A DNA stretch of 34,037 nt from Candidatus Sedimenticola endophacoides (GTDB lineage Bacteria > Pseudomonadota > Gammaproteobacteria > Chromatiales > Chromatiaceae), in the NCBI GenBank assembly GCA_003062205.1, contig PQCP01000083.1:1-34037 (forward strand), read 5' to 3'. Position 1 is the first letter of the stretch, and every line of letters starts with the position of its first letter. Below, in pieces: positions 8,041 to 16,998 of the stretch. The translations under genes were made by a program, and so were the position numbers. Under the pieces are notes generated by a model. The model did not search any database and was not told the origin of the DNA. It saw only the letters and a program-made list of their open reading frames with translations.

Positions 8041-8520
8041 ATGAACGAGCGCGTGAATCCGGAGTCTTATCAGCTGGTCATGGAGAGTCCCATCGGCCGG
8101 CTCGGTTGTCGGCTGCATGGCGGGGTAGTGACCGCCATCGACTTCGATGTGGCGCACGCCCTCCGCTGCGCCGCCGGGGCCGGGGCGCTGCGGCGCGCCC
8201 TGGATGCGTACTTCGCCGGTCGACCGCTGCCCGACACCTTCGCTATGGCGGCGGGCGGGACCCCATTCCAGCAACGGGTGTGGGGGGCGCTGCGGCGCAT
8301 CCCGGCGGGTGAGGCGCGCACCTACGGTGAGCTGGCCCGGGCCTTGGGCAGCAGCCCCCGGGCGGTGGGCGGTGCCTGCCGGGCCAATCCCATCCCCCTG
8401 CTGGTGCCCTGTCACCGGGTGGTGGCCAGGGGAGGCCTGGGTGGCTTTGCCGGGGCGCGCGGCGGGCGGGCGCTGGAGATCAAACGCTGGCTGCTGGAGC
8501 ATGAGGGATATCGCGGGTGA
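8041..8520 (+). CDS. ogt: Methylated-DNA--protein-cysteine methyltransferase (Ogt type)
   Basis: This suicide enzyme transfers the methyl group from O6-methylguanine to its own cysteine. The 159-aa protein has a short N-terminal domain (SPIGRLGCRLHGG) and the C-terminal alkyltransferase domain: PFQQRVWGALRRIPAGEARTYGELA, then PRAVGGACRANPIPLLVPCHRVV with the acceptor cysteine in PCHRV. The start ATG at 8041 matches the usual SPIG-type N-terminus; the in-frame extension upstream has no homology. The gene overlaps xerD by four bases, so the two are coupled. Confidence 0.93.
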   Translation: MNERVNPESYQLVMESPIGRLGCRLHGGVVTAIDFDVAHALRCAAGAGALRRALDAYFAGRPLPDTFAMAAGGTPFQQRVWGALRRIPAGEARTYGELARALGSSPRAVGGACRANPIPLLVPCHRVVARGGLGGFAGARGGRALEIKRWLLEHEGYRG

Positions 8521-9419
8521 GCGGCGCACCCGATGCGGAGGTGATCGAGCGCTTCGCCGATGCCTTGTGGATGGAGCGGGGTTTGAGCCGCAATACCCTG
8601 AGCGCCTATCAGGGGGATCTGCGCCGCCTGTCGCTGTGGCTGGGGGATGCGCGCGGGCGGCCACTGCTGGCGGCGCGGCGGGAGGATCTGCTCGACTATC
8701 TGGCGCGGGAGGCGAGTGGCGGCAGAAAACCGCGCTCCAGCGCGCGCCTGCTCTCGGCGCTGCGCCAGTTCTACCGCCACGCCCTGCGCGAGGGGTGGAT
8801 CGACGGCGATCCGAGCGCCCGTATCGACGCCCCGAAGCTGGGCAGGCCCCTGCCCAAGTCCCTCGGCGAGGAGGAGGTGGAGGCGCTGCTGGCGGCCCCG
8901 GAGACCGATGACCCCGAGGGGTATCGCGACCGCGTCATGTTCGAGGTGCTCTACGCCACCGGCTTGCGGGTCTCCGAGCTGGTCGGCCTGCGCCTGGATC
9001 AGGTGAGTCTGACCCAGGGGGTGGTGCGGGTCACCGGCAAGGGGGGCAGGGAGCGCCTGGTGCCCCTCGGGGAGGAGGCGCTGGAGTGGATCACGCGGTT
9101 TCTGCGGGGCGGGCGACTCGAACTGCTGGGGGGGCGGACATGCGCCGAGCTCTTTCCCACCCGGCGCGGTGCCGGTATGACCCGCCAGGCCTTCTGGTAC
9201 CGGATCAAGAAGCACGCGGCGGCGGCGGGGATCACCAAGCATCTCTCTCCGCACACCCTGCGCCACGCCTTCGCGACCCATCTGCTCAACCATGGGGCCG
9301 ACCTGCGGGTGGTGCAGATGTTGCTCGGACACAGCGACCTCTCCACCACGCAGATCTATACCCATGTGGCCCAACTGCGGCTGAAGAGCCTGCACGCCGC
9401 GCATCATCCCCGCGGTTGA
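8517..9419 (+). CDS. xerD: Tyrosine recombinase XerD
   Basis: XerD acts with XerC at dif to resolve chromosome dimers. The 300-aa protein has the core-binding N-terminal domain (RGLSRNTLSAYQGDL) and the catalytic domain with all expected residues: Arg in TGLRVSELVGL, Lys in TGKGGRERLVP, HxxR in HTLRHAFATHLL, His in LLGHSDLSTTQIYTHV, and the nucleophilic Tyr in the same stretch. Its length and the N-terminal region favour XerD over XerC. GTG at 8517 overlaps the ogt stop, and the frame places the conserved N-terminus right after it. It is a housekeeping recombinase, not evidence of an integrative element. Confidence 0.93.
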   Translation: MSGAPDAEVIERFADALWMERGLSRNTLSAYQGDLRRLSLWLGDARGRPLLAARREDLLDYLAREASGGRKPRSSARLLSALRQFYRHALREGWIDGDPSARIDAPKLGRPLPKSLGEEEVEALLAAPETDDPEGYRDRVMFEVLYATGLRVSELVGLRLDQVSLTQGVVRVTGKGGRERLVPLGEEALEWITRFLRGGRLELLGGRTCAELFPTRRGAGMTRQAFWYRIKKHAAAAGITKHLSPHTLRHAFATHLLNHGADLRVVQMLLGHSDLSTTQIYTHVAQLRLKSLHAAHHPRG

Positions 9420-9633
9420 CTCCGACAGACCGTCCGATCTGTGGTAGCCTTGGCCGGACGTCCGCCCGGGATCGCCCGACGGCTCTTCCGGGGTGAATCG
9501 GCGGGGCGGAAAACCCGTGTCGTACCATTGAGTGGAGCCCGATTGCGTGGATTCGGGGTTTCATGGCCATTGAATGAGAACCCATGTCCGGCGATCCGTC
9601 CGGGCCAACCCAAGTAAGTAAGGAGTGCACCGT
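9420..9633. other. Intergenic region xerD-yajQ
   Basis: This 214-bp stretch contains AAGGAG at 9620-9625, eight bases before the yajQ ATG, which decides the start against the in-frame GTG at 9625. No strong promoter, terminator or RNA is recognised. Confidence 0.4.
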
Positions 9634-10116
9634 ATGCCGTCGTTCGATATCGTCTCCGAGGTGGATCTGCAGGAGGTCCGCAATGCGGTCGATCAGGCCA
9701 ACCGGGAAGTGACTACCCGGTTCGACTTCAAGAACGTGGATGCCCGCTTCGAGCAGAAGGGGGCGGAGATCACGCTGCGCGCCGAGAGTGACTTCCAGCT
9801 CAAGCAGATGCTCGACATTCTGCGCCAGAAGCTGGTCAAGCGGAATATCGATATCGGTTGCATGGAGAGTGGAAAACCCGAGACCAGCCTCAACAACGCC
9901 CGCCAGCAGGTCACCATCCGGCAGGGGATCGATACCGAAACCGCCCGCAAGATGGTCAAGGGGATCAAGGCCGGTAAGCTCAAGGTGCAGGCACAGATCC
10001 AGGGCGAGCAGGTGCGCGTGACCGGCAAGAAGCGGGATGAGCTGCAGCAGGTGATCGCCCTGCTGCGCGACGCAGACTACGGACTGCCGCTTCAATTTAA
10101 TAACTTCCGGGACTGA
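9634..10116 (+). CDS. yajQ: YajQ-family nucleotide-binding protein
   Basis: YajQ proteins are about 160 aa, with two ferredoxin-like domains. Some members bind cyclic di-GMP and act as regulators; others bind nucleic acid or nucleotides. This 160-aa protein has the complete signature: [19 protein letters not shown], then [26 protein letters not shown] and the C-terminal [10 protein letters not shown]. The ATG at 9634 follows AAGGAG at good spacing. dsbC begins three bases after the stop. A c-di-GMP link is possible given the GGDEF-EAL gene in this window, but that is inference. Confidence 0.95.
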   Translation: MPSFDIVSEVDLQEVRNAVDQANREVTTRFDFKNVDARFEQKGAEITLRAESDFQLKQMLDILRQKLVKRNIDIGCMESGKPETSLNNARQQVTIRQGIDTETARKMVKGIKAGKLKVQAQIQGEQVRVTGKKRDELQQVIALLRDADYGLPLQFNNFRD

Positions 10117-10119
10117 ACC

Positions 10120-10854
10120 ATGATCCGAGAGTTCCTGCTCCGCGCCATCCTGACATTGCTGTGTCTGCTTGCCCTGCCGCTGTCCACCCAGGCGGCGGAT
10201 GCCGCCGTCGAACGGGTGTGGCAGGCCCTGGCCCTGCGGGTTCCCCAGCTGAAGCCCGAGATGGTGGAGCCGGCCCCGGTTCCCGGACTCTATGAAGTGA
10301 CGGTGGGGCCGCGCGTCTTTTACGTCAGCGCGGACGGACGCTATGTGATCCAGGGTGATGTGATTGATCTGGCGCAGATGCGCAATCTGACGCAGCCGAA
10401 GGTAAATCAGGCCAAGCTGCGGGCGGTCGAGGCGCTGGGCGAGGAGAATATGCTTAGCTACGGCCCCGGGGATGCCCGCCACACCATCACCGTGTTCACC
10501 GATATCGACTGCGGTTACTGCCGCAAGCTGCACCGTGAGATGGCCGATTACAACGCGGCCGGAATCCGGGTGCGCTACCTCTTCTATCCGCGTGCCGGCG
10601 TGGATAGCAAATCCTACCGAAAGGCGGTCTCGGTATGGTGCGCCCCGGATCAGCACCAGGCGATGGACCAGGCCAAGGGGGGGGAGAAGATCAAGGAACG
10701 GACCTGTGACAACCCCGTGGATCGGCATATGCGCCTGGGTGAGCAGGTCGGGGTGAGCGGGACCCCGGCCTTGGTGCTGGCCGATGGGGAGGTGCTGCCC
10801 GGTTATCTGCCGGCGGCACGTTTGATCGAGGTGCTGCAAGAACTGGAGCCGTAA
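10120..10854 (+). CDS. dsbC: Thiol:disulfide interchange protein DsbC
   Basis: DsbC is a periplasmic disulfide isomerase. The 244-aa protein begins with a signal peptide (residues 1-25, cleaved near TQAADA). A short dimerisation domain covers about residues 26-85 (GLYEVTVG, FYVSADGRYVIQGDV). The thioredoxin fold carries CGYC at 131-134 and the cis-proline strand GVSGTPALVLADG. The usual second disulfide is present (VWCAPD and RTCDNP). The stop overlaps the next gene's ATG (TAATG), so translation is coupled to the DHH gene. Confidence 0.95.
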   Translation: MIREFLLRAILTLLCLLALPLSTQAADAAVERVWQALALRVPQLKPEMVEPAPVPGLYEVTVGPRVFYVSADGRYVIQGDVIDLAQMRNLTQPKVNQAKLRAVEALGEENMLSYGPGDARHTITVFTDIDCGYCRKLHREMADYNAAGIRVRYLFYPRAGVDSKSYRKAVSVWCAPDQHQAMDQAKGGEKIKERTCDNPVDRHMRLGEQVGVSGTPALVLADGEVLPGYLPAARLIEVLQELEP

Positions 10855-11812
10855 TGGACTACGATGTCTTCAATGGCGATGCCGATGGGATCTGCGCCCT
10901 GCTGCAGCTACGCCGCGAGGAGCCCCGGGAGGCGGTGCTGGTCACCGGGGTGAAGCGCGATATCGCCCTGCTGGAGCGGGTCGATGCCGGGGCGGGTGGC
11001 GGGTCACGGTGCTCGATATCTCGATGCAGAAGAACGCCGCCGCCCTGGAATGCCTGCTCGCGCGCGGCGTCTCGGTATTCTATGCCGACCACCACCTGCC
11101 GGGAGAGATCCCGCCCCATCCGGCTCTCGACGCGCTGATCGATACCGACCCCAATCTCTGCACCAGCCTGCTGATCGATCGCCGCCTTGGCGGTCGCCAC
11201 CGTGCCTGGGCGGTCACCGGCGCCTTCGGCGACAACCTCAATGTCAGCGCCCGTGAGGCGGCGCGGGCGCTGGCACTCAGCACCGGGCGCCTCGACCAGT
11301 TGCAGACCCTTGGCGTATGCATCAACTACAACGGCTACGGCGCTGACATCGAGGACTTGCACATTCCCCCCGCCGAGCTCTACCGGACCCTCGCCGGCTA
11401 CCCCGGTCCACTCGACTTCATCGATGACCCCGGCTCCGATTTTTCCCTGTTGCGCGAGGGCTACGAGCAGGATATCGCCCGGGCCGCCGCCCTGCGCCCC
11501 GAGGTGGAGAGCGAGGCCATTGCCGTCTATCTGCTTCCCGAGGCGAGCTGGGCGCGCCGGGTCAGCGGGGTGTTCGGCAATCGCCTGGCGAATGCGGCGC
11601 CGGAGCGGGCGCACGCCGTACTCACACGGAACCGCCTCGGCGGCTACCTGGTCAGTGTACGCGCCCCGCTCAACGACCGCCGCGGGGCGGGCCAGCTGTG
11701 CCAACAGTTCGAGAGTGGCGGTGGACGCGAAGGGGCGGCCGGAATCAATCACCTGGCGCCGGAACGGGTCAGCGACTTTGTCGATCGTTTCCGGGCGGCC
11801 TATCCGGACTGA
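10854..11812 (+). pseudogene. DHH-family phosphoesterase, frameshifted
   Basis: The N-terminus MDYDVFNGDADGICAL and the later ISMQKNAAALE and YADHHLPGE (the DHH motif) mark a DHH-superfamily metal-dependent phosphoesterase of about 319 aa. Members hydrolyse phosphodiester or cyclic-dinucleotide bonds; the exact substrate is unknown. The frame from 10854 reads as expected up to RVDAGAG (about 10997), and the remainder, RVTVLDIS onward, is in frame 2. This implies loss of one base at about 10995-11004, in a GGCGGGTGGCGGG run that is prone to slippage or sequencing error. The rest, to the stop at 11812, is intact. Confidence 0.8.
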
Positions 11813-12041
11813 ATCTTGCCGGGAAATTTTTTCTTTTTTAGCATGCAAAATGTGCGTTCGTTTACAGTTTGCCCACCCCTTATGGTTCACGATGATCTGA
11901 ATCCTTGGGCTTGTGGTGAGGCGTGGGTAATTTGATCGCACCGGAAAAACCACATGTCATGCACGACCCATCCGCCCTGAGGCAGGCCGATGCGGTTTAA
12001 CTATAATGTGAGTAATTGGTATTCAGGCACGGAGCATGTCC
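11813..12041. other. AT-richer intergenic region DHH gene-PP2C
   Basis: This 229-bp gap is clearly richer in A+T than its surroundings and includes T-runs at about 11827-11839 just after the DHH stop. It carries a perfect -10 hexamer, listed separately. No RNA gene is recognised. Confidence 0.4.
12002..12007 (+). promoter_or_regulatory. Candidate -10 element for the PP2C-FHA pair
   Basis: TATAAT lies 34 bases before the PP2C start codon, in an AT-rich stretch. The -35 position (about 11979-11984) has no good match to TTGACA, so the promoter may need an activator. Confidence 0.45.
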
Positions 12042-12776
12042 ATGAAAGCCGCCTGGCGTAGCGATAAGGGGCGAGTGCGTGAGCGCAACGAAGACAGCGT
12101 TGCCGTGCTGCCCGAGTTCGGGCTGGTAGTGCTGGGTGACGGCATGGGTGGTCACCACGCCGGCGAGGTGGCGAGTCAGATCGTCGTGGAGTCGGTCTCC
12201 GTCAGTTTGATGGCCGCGTTCCCCGGATTAGGGGGCAAGGTGCTGGAGGAGGCCGTTGCGGGTGCCAACCGCGCACTCTTCTCGGCGATGGATGAGGCGC
12301 CGGGGCTTCAGGGGATGGGCTCGACAGTGGTGGCGGGGGCGTTTGATGGCCAGTGGTTGCACTATACTCATGTGGGCGACTCCCGGCTTTATCGGTTCCG
12401 GCACCGTATTCTGGAGTGCCTGACACGCGATCATACCTTGATTCAGTCGCTTGTGGACGAAGGCATGTTCAGCTCTGAGCAGGAGGCCAGGGGGGCCGGC
12501 GTGTCGGCCAGTGTCCTGACCCAGGGACTGGGCACCCATCACGATATCGAGATCGGGGTGGGGCGGGGCGAGATTGAACCGGGCGATCTCTACCTCTTCT
12601 GTTCCGACGGCTTGAGTGCAATGGTCGATGATGAGCAGATTGGTGCCGCCCTGGAAGAATCCGGTGGGGATGTGGAGCAGGCGGCCGGGCGTCTGCTGGA
12701 TGCCGCGCTGGCCGGCGGGGGAGTGGATAATATCTCCCTGGTAGTGGTCGATCCGACTGGCGGATCAGGGGCTTGA
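12042..12776 (+). CDS. PP2C-family serine/threonine protein phosphatase
   Basis: The PP2C (PPM) phosphatase motifs occur in order: RERNEDS, LGDGMGGHHAGEVAS, GMGSTVV, HVGDSRLYRFR, LTRDHTL, FCSDGLSAMV and GGVDNISLVVV. These include the metal-binding aspartates. The domain fills the whole 244-aa protein, with no signal peptide or membrane segment. Two ATGs compete (12036 and 12042). GGAG at 12031-12034 is properly spaced only for 12042, so that start is preferred. It is followed about 29 bp later by an FHA protein, a common phospho-threonine signalling pair. No Ser/Thr kinase gene is seen in this window. Confidence 0.9.
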   Translation: MKAAWRSDKGRVRERNEDSVAVLPEFGLVVLGDGMGGHHAGEVASQIVVESVSVSLMAAFPGLGGKVLEEAVAGANRALFSAMDEAPGLQGMGSTVVAGAFDGQWLHYTHVGDSRLYRFRHRILECLTRDHTLIQSLVDEGMFSSEQEARGAGVSASVLTQGLGTHHDIEIGVGRGEIEPGDLYLFCSDGLSAMVDDEQIGAALEESGGDVEQAAGRLLDAALAGGGVDNISLVVVDPTGGSGA

Positions 12777-12805
12777 ACTGGGAATTGGGGGTTCGTGGGG
12801 GCAGT

Positions 12806-13462
12806 ATGGAAAAACTCATAATCTCGAAAGAGGGGGCGGTGCTGGATGAGATTACGCTGGAGAAGCGTACCACGGCGATCGGGAGGGATCCCGCTAGCGA
12901 CGTCTGTCTCAGTGATGCCTCGGTGAGCAGGCATCATGCGCGGCTGGTCAAGATGCTGAATGAGTACTTCATCGAAGACCTCGGCAGTACCAACGGCACC
13001 AGGATTAATGAGCGTCCGGTAACCAAGCACATCGTGAAGTCGGGGGACGGGATTTCGGTCGGCCTTTTTCTTCTGCGTTTTATTGATGAGGCACGGGTTC
13101 GGTCCGAGGAGGATGACCTGGATAAGACGGTGATTCTAAACCCGGAGCGTGGCCGGGGTACGGGCGCCCGGAAACCGGATGTGCCTCCCAGGGTCAGCCC
13201 CAAGATCGCCACCGTCCGCTACCTGCGCGGGCCCAGGAGTGGGCGCAGCGAGGAGATCAGCCGCTCGCTCTACACCATCGGCAAGCCGGGCGGGGAGATC
13301 GCCGCCATCGCGCGCCGGCCCCAGGGTTTTTTCCTGCTGCACATCGGCGGAGGCTACCCGATGATCAACGACCGGGAGATCGACTCCACCGCCGGGGTCA
13401 AGCTGGAGGATGGCGATGTGGTGCAGGTGGGGGAGGATCTGGCCGAGATCCATTTCGGCTGA
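12806..13462 (+). CDS. FHA-domain protein with a second FHA-like module
   Basis: Residues about 5-90 form an FHA domain that binds phosphothreonine: TTAIGRDPASDVCLSD, then ASVSRHHARL and DLGSTNGTRIN. A linker follows (DDLDKTVILNPE). Residues about 130-218 look like a second, more diverged FHA-like fold: SLYTIGKPGGEIA, RRPQGFFLLHIG, NDREID and LEDGDVVQVG, lacking the S-x-x-H pair. The DKTVIL stretch resembles threonine sites phosphorylated in such pathways. ATG at 12806 has GGGGG upstream; a TTG at 12773 would add 11 unconserved residues. It pairs with the PP2C phosphatase upstream. Confidence 0.85.
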   Translation: MEKLIISKEGAVLDEITLEKRTTAIGRDPASDVCLSDASVSRHHARLVKMLNEYFIEDLGSTNGTRINERPVTKHIVKSGDGISVGLFLLRFIDEARVRSEEDDLDKTVILNPERGRGTGARKPDVPPRVSPKIATVRYLRGPRSGRSEEISRSLYTIGKPGGEIAAIARRPQGFFLLHIGGGYPMINDREIDSTAGVKLEDGDVVQVGEDLAEIHFG

Positions 13463-13710
13463 GGGTGCGCGGGGCTGCCCGGACGCGGTTCGGGACGCAG
13501 GGGCCGGGTCGTTGCCCGGTGTCGCTCTCGCGGTGGCTGGGGACCGCGGACACCCGTTCCCCGCGTGGTCCGGATCCCTGACACAAGTTTTCATTCCGTG
13601 CCGCTGAAAGCCGTTCCGGCGCCGGTCTCTTTGTCTTGCCGGGGCAGGATTGGTACCCTCTGCGACAGCCTCCGGCAGTGCTTCCGTTCCCAACCCAGAA
13701 GGTGAATGCC
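13463..13710. other. Intergenic region FHA gene-neuC
   Basis: This 248-bp stretch contains AAGGTG six bases before the ATG at 13711, fixing the neuC start. Nothing else recognisable is seen. Confidence 0.35.
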
Positions 13711-14871
13711 ATGGGCCGCCGCACCATCGCCTGCATGACCGCCACCCGCGCCGATTACCCACGGGTCAAACCGGTATTGCGGGAGATTGCGCGTCGGCCC
13801 GGGCTCGATCTCAAGCTGATCGTCACCGGGGCCCACCTCTCCCGGGCCTTCGGGCACACCGTTGATCTGATCGAGCGCGACGGCTTCGAGATCGCCCAGC
13901 GCGTCCCCATGTACGCAGAGGATGCGCGGGGCGGGGGCGACTCCGTGTATGACATGACCAAGGCCGCCGCGCGCTGCATGGATGGCATGGCCGATGCCCT
14001 GCGCGCCATCGCGCCCGATCTCTTCCTGATCACCGTGGACCGGGTGGAGACCCTTGCCGCCGCCGCCGCCGGGGCGTTGATGAACCTGCCCCTGTTCCAT
14101 ATCCAGGGGGGGGAGGTGACGGGCACCATCGATGAGAGTATCCGCCACGCGGTCACCAAGCTGGCGCACGTCCATTTTCCGGCCACGCCCGACGCCGCCG
14201 AGCGCATTGTCCGCATGGGCGAGGCACCGGAGCATGTGCATCAGGTCGGCTGCCCCTACGTGGATTTCATCCAATCCCTGCGGCCGCTACCGAAGGAGAC
14301 ATTGGCGCAGCGCTACGGCTTCGATCCGGCCAGGCCGCTGGCGATCTTCGTCCAGCATCCGGTGACCAGTGAGTACGGCCGGGGGATGGGGCAGATCCGC
14401 GCCACCATCGAGGCCCTGGGGGCGTTTCCCGGGCTGGAGGTGTTCGCGCTCTTCTCCAACGCCGACGCGGGCGGCCGGGAGATGACCGATCTTATGCGGC
14501 GGCAGGCGGGCTTCTGCGTCCACCCCAACCTCCACGAGACGGAGTTTCTGAGCCTGATGCACCACGCCTCGGTGATGGTGGGCAACTCCTCGGCGGGTAT
14601 CCGCGAGGCCCCCAGCTTCGGCTTGCCGGTGGTCAATATCGGGTCGCGCCAGCAGGGACGGCTGCGGGCCTGCAACGTGATTGATGTGCCCCACCAAACC
14701 GAGGCGATCGCCGCCGCCCTGGAGCGCGCCCTGAACGACGCCGCGTTCCGCGCCCGGGCCGCGGCCTGCGTCAACCCCTATGGGGACGGGCATGCGGCGG
14801 CGCGTATCGTCGATATCCTGGAGGACCAGCCCCTGGGACCGGAGCTGACGCAGAAGATCATCGCCTATTGA
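13711..14871 (+). CDS. neuC: UDP-GlcNAc 2-epimerase (hydrolysing), NeuC/LegG-like
   Basis: This enzyme family converts a UDP-N-acetyl-hexosamine to free ManNAc-type sugar and UDP, feeding sialic or legionaminic acid synthesis. The 386-aa protein has ACMTATRADYPRVKPVL at the N-terminus, LKLIVTGAHLS, PLFHIQGGEVTGTIDESIRH, and the C-terminal VGNSSAGIREAPSFGLPVVNIG. These are typical of the GT-B-fold 2-epimerase family, and the GTIDESIRHA form suits the hydrolysing subgroup. The start is ATG at 13711 with AAGGTG upstream. It heads a three-gene cassette with an SDR and NeuB. The exact sugar cannot be decided. Confidence 0.85.
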   Translation: MGRRTIACMTATRADYPRVKPVLREIARRPGLDLKLIVTGAHLSRAFGHTVDLIERDGFEIAQRVPMYAEDARGGGDSVYDMTKAAARCMDGMADALRAIAPDLFLITVDRVETLAAAAAGALMNLPLFHIQGGEVTGTIDESIRHAVTKLAHVHFPATPDAAERIVRMGEAPEHVHQVGCPYVDFIQSLRPLPKETLAQRYGFDPARPLAIFVQHPVTSEYGRGMGQIRATIEALGAFPGLEVFALFSNADAGGREMTDLMRRQAGFCVHPNLHETEFLSLMHHASVMVGNSSAGIREAPSFGLPVVNIGSRQQGRLRACNVIDVPHQTEAIAAALERALNDAAFRARAAACVNPYGDGHAAARIVDILEDQPLGPELTQKIIAY

Positions 14872-14899
14872 GCGGGGATTGGCTATCCTGGGACCGAAT

Positions 14900-15943
14900 A
14901 TGACCACACCTATGGAAAAAGTGCTGGTGACCGGCGGGGCCGGCCTGATCGGCATCCACGTCTGCCGGGAACTGCTGCGGCGGGGAATCCGGCCTCACCT
15001 CTACGACCTGCCGGAGCAGATCGCGCGCGCCCGGGGGTATCTGCCCGAGGGGGCGGTGGCGATCGGCGGCTCGATCCTCGACCGCGCCATGCTGCGTGAC
15101 GCGATCCAGGGCTGCCAGGGGGTGATCCACCTGGCCGCCTATCTCGGGGTCCGGCGCACCGAGACCAACAAGCTGCGTTGCCTGCATATCAATATCGACG
15201 GCACGCAGAACATCATGGAGTGCGCCGTACAGGACCACATCTCCAGGCTGGTGTTCGCCTCATCATCCGAGGTATACGGCGAGCCGGCGGCGAACCCGGT
15301 GGACGAGTCGGTGCCCACCCAGGGCAAGACCATCTATGCGGTGACCAAGCTGGCGGGCGAGGAGATGTGCAAGGCCTACGCCCAGCGCTACCCCTTCCTT
15401 CAGTACACCATTCTGCGCTATTTCAATACCTTCGGTCCCTACCAGGTGGCCCAGTTCGTGATTCCCAAGTTCATCCGCAACGTGATGCAGGACAAGCCGC
15501 CGGTGATCTATGGTGACGGGCGCCAACTGCGCTCCTACTGCTACGTCGAGGATACGGCCTGGGCGACGGTCGAGGCCCTGCTGCGGGAGGATACCCGGCA
15601 TGCGGTGATCAATGTCGGCAACGATCGCAACCGGGTATCGCTTACCGAACTGGCACGCACCATCATCCGCCTGGCGGGGAAGGAAGCGGATCTGGAGCCG
15701 GTGTTTCAGGGGCGCTTCGCCAACACCGACCGGGAGGCGCTGCGCGAGGTGTATACCCGCTATTGCGACATCGCGCGGGCCCGGGAGCTGCTGGACTTCA
15801 ATCCCCGCTTCAGCCTGGAGCAGGGGTTGCGGCGGGTCATTGAACATGGCGTATTTCATCCCCGCTGGGATGGCGCCGATCTGGATTACACGCTCGATGA
15901 CTGGCTGATCTGGCAGCGCGGGCAGGAGGAGGTGCAGGTATGA
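14900..15943 (+). CDS. NAD-dependent sugar epimerase/dehydratase (extended SDR)
   Basis: The extended SDR fold starts with the Rossmann motif VTGGAGLIGIHV, then VIHLAAYLGV, the active serines in FASSSEVYGEP, and the catalytic YxxxK in IYAVTKLAGEE. The length of about 347 aa and the C-terminal LVFNPRF-like segment are normal. Such enzymes epimerise or dehydrate nucleotide sugars. Lying between NeuC and NeuB, it probably prepares the nucleotide-sugar precursor, but its substrate is not evident. ATG at 14900 is preferred, with GGGA upstream; ATG at 14912 is possible. Its TGA overlaps the neuB ATG (ATGA). Confidence 0.85.
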   Translation: MTTPMEKVLVTGGAGLIGIHVCRELLRRGIRPHLYDLPEQIARARGYLPEGAVAIGGSILDRAMLRDAIQGCQGVIHLAAYLGVRRTETNKLRCLHINIDGTQNIMECAVQDHISRLVFASSSEVYGEPAANPVDESVPTQGKTIYAVTKLAGEEMCKAYAQRYPFLQYTILRYFNTFGPYQVAQFVIPKFIRNVMQDKPPVIYGDGRQLRSYCYVEDTAWATVEALLREDTRHAVINVGNDRNRVSLTELARTIIRLAGKEADLEPVFQGRFANTDREALREVYTRYCDIARARELLDFNPRFSLEQGLRRVIEHGVFHPRWDGADLDYTLDDWLIWQRGQEEVQV

Positions 15944-16998
15944 ACGGGATTTCGGCAGTCGATCTGGGGCCCTTCGCCACCGGCCCCGGCCACCCCGCAC
16001 GGGTGGTGGCCGAGGTGGGGATCAACCACAACGGCGACCGGGAGCTGGCGCTGCGCATGCTGCGCGCGGCCCACGAGGCGGGGGCGGACATCGTCAAGTT
16101 CCAGACCCACATCGCCGATGCCGAGATGCTGCCGGACCGAGATCCCGCCGCGGGTGCCGGTTCCCATGTGCAGGGCTCGCTTTACGAGATCATGTGTCAG
16201 TGCCACCTCGACCTCGAAGATCACCTGGCCCTTAAGGCGGAGGCCGAATCCTTGGGGCTGCTGTTTCTCTCCACTCCCTTCTGCGTGGAGGCGGTGGATC
16301 TGCTGGAGGAGGTGGGGGTCGGCGCCTACAAGGTGGGCTCGGGGGAGGTGACCAATCTCCCGTTCCTCGACTACCTGGCCGGCAAGGGGCGGCCGGTGAT
16401 CCTCTCCACCGGCACCGGCGACTGGGCCGAGGTGGAGCGGGCGGTGGAGGTCATCCGCGGTCACGGCGCGCCACTGGTGTTGCTGCAGTGCACCTCTAAC
16501 TACCCGACCCGCTGGGAGGAGGTGCACCTGCGGGTGATGGACCGGATGCGGGAGCGGTTCGCCCTCCCCGTGGGTCTCTCCGATCACTGTCAGGGGAACT
16601 ACGCCTGCTTTGCGGCGGTGGCGCGCGGCGCCTCCCTGGTGGAGAAGCACTTCACCCTCTCCCGGCAGTTGCCCGGGGTGGACCAATCCTCCTCCATCGA
16701 GCCGGAGCAGTTGCGGGATCTGGTCCAGGGGGTGCGGGCTATCGAAGCCGCCTTGGGCGGGCGCGAGAAGCGCCTCAATGCAGAGGCGCTGAAGGTGCGC
16801 CAGGGCTTCTCCGAGAGCGTGGTCACCATCGCCCCGGTACGGGCGGGGGAGCGCTTCCGCGAGCGCGTCAACATCTGGGTGAAGCGTCCCGGCAGCGGCA
16901 TCCCCAGCCATGAGCTGGCGCGCGTGTCGGGCAAGCGGGCGCTGTGCGACCTGCCCGCGGGGCGGCTGCTCAGCCCCGACGAGATCGAGGGGTATTAG
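15940..16998 (+). CDS. neuB: N-acetylneuraminate synthase family protein (NeuB-like)
   Basis: NeuB-type enzymes condense phosphoenolpyruvate with a ManNAc-type sugar to form a nonulosonic acid. The 352-aa protein has the barrel motifs VVAEVGINHNGDRELAL, VKFQTHIADAEML, LFLSTPFCVEAVDLL, KVGSGEVTNLPFL, ILSTGTGDW and LPVGLSDHCQG, then VEKHFTLSR. The C-terminal SAF (antifreeze-like) domain occupies about residues 285-352. The start is coupled by a 4-bp overlap to the SDR gene. No CMP-sugar synthetase (NeuA) is present here, so the product must be activated by a gene elsewhere, or the cassette is incomplete. Confidence 0.92.
   Translation: MNGISAVDLGPFATGPGHPARVVAEVGINHNGDRELALRMLRAAHEAGADIVKFQTHIADAEMLPDRDPAAGAGSHVQGSLYEIMCQCHLDLEDHLALKAEAESLGLLFLSTPFCVEAVDLLEEVGVGAYKVGSGEVTNLPFLDYLAGKGRPVILSTGTGDWAEVERAVEVIRGHGAPLVLLQCTSNYPTRWEEVHLRVMDRMRERFALPVGLSDHCQGNYACFAAVARGASLVEKHFTLSRQLPGVDQSSSIEPEQLRDLVQGVRAIEAALGGREKRLNAEALKVRQGFSESVVTIAPVRAGERFRERVNIWVKRPGSGIPSHELARVSGKRALCDLPAGRLLSPDEIEGY

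Noticed and set aside
8517-9419. The tyrosine recombinase as an integrase of a mobile island.
   Set aside because: Length, motifs and translational coupling to ogt match chromosomal XerD.
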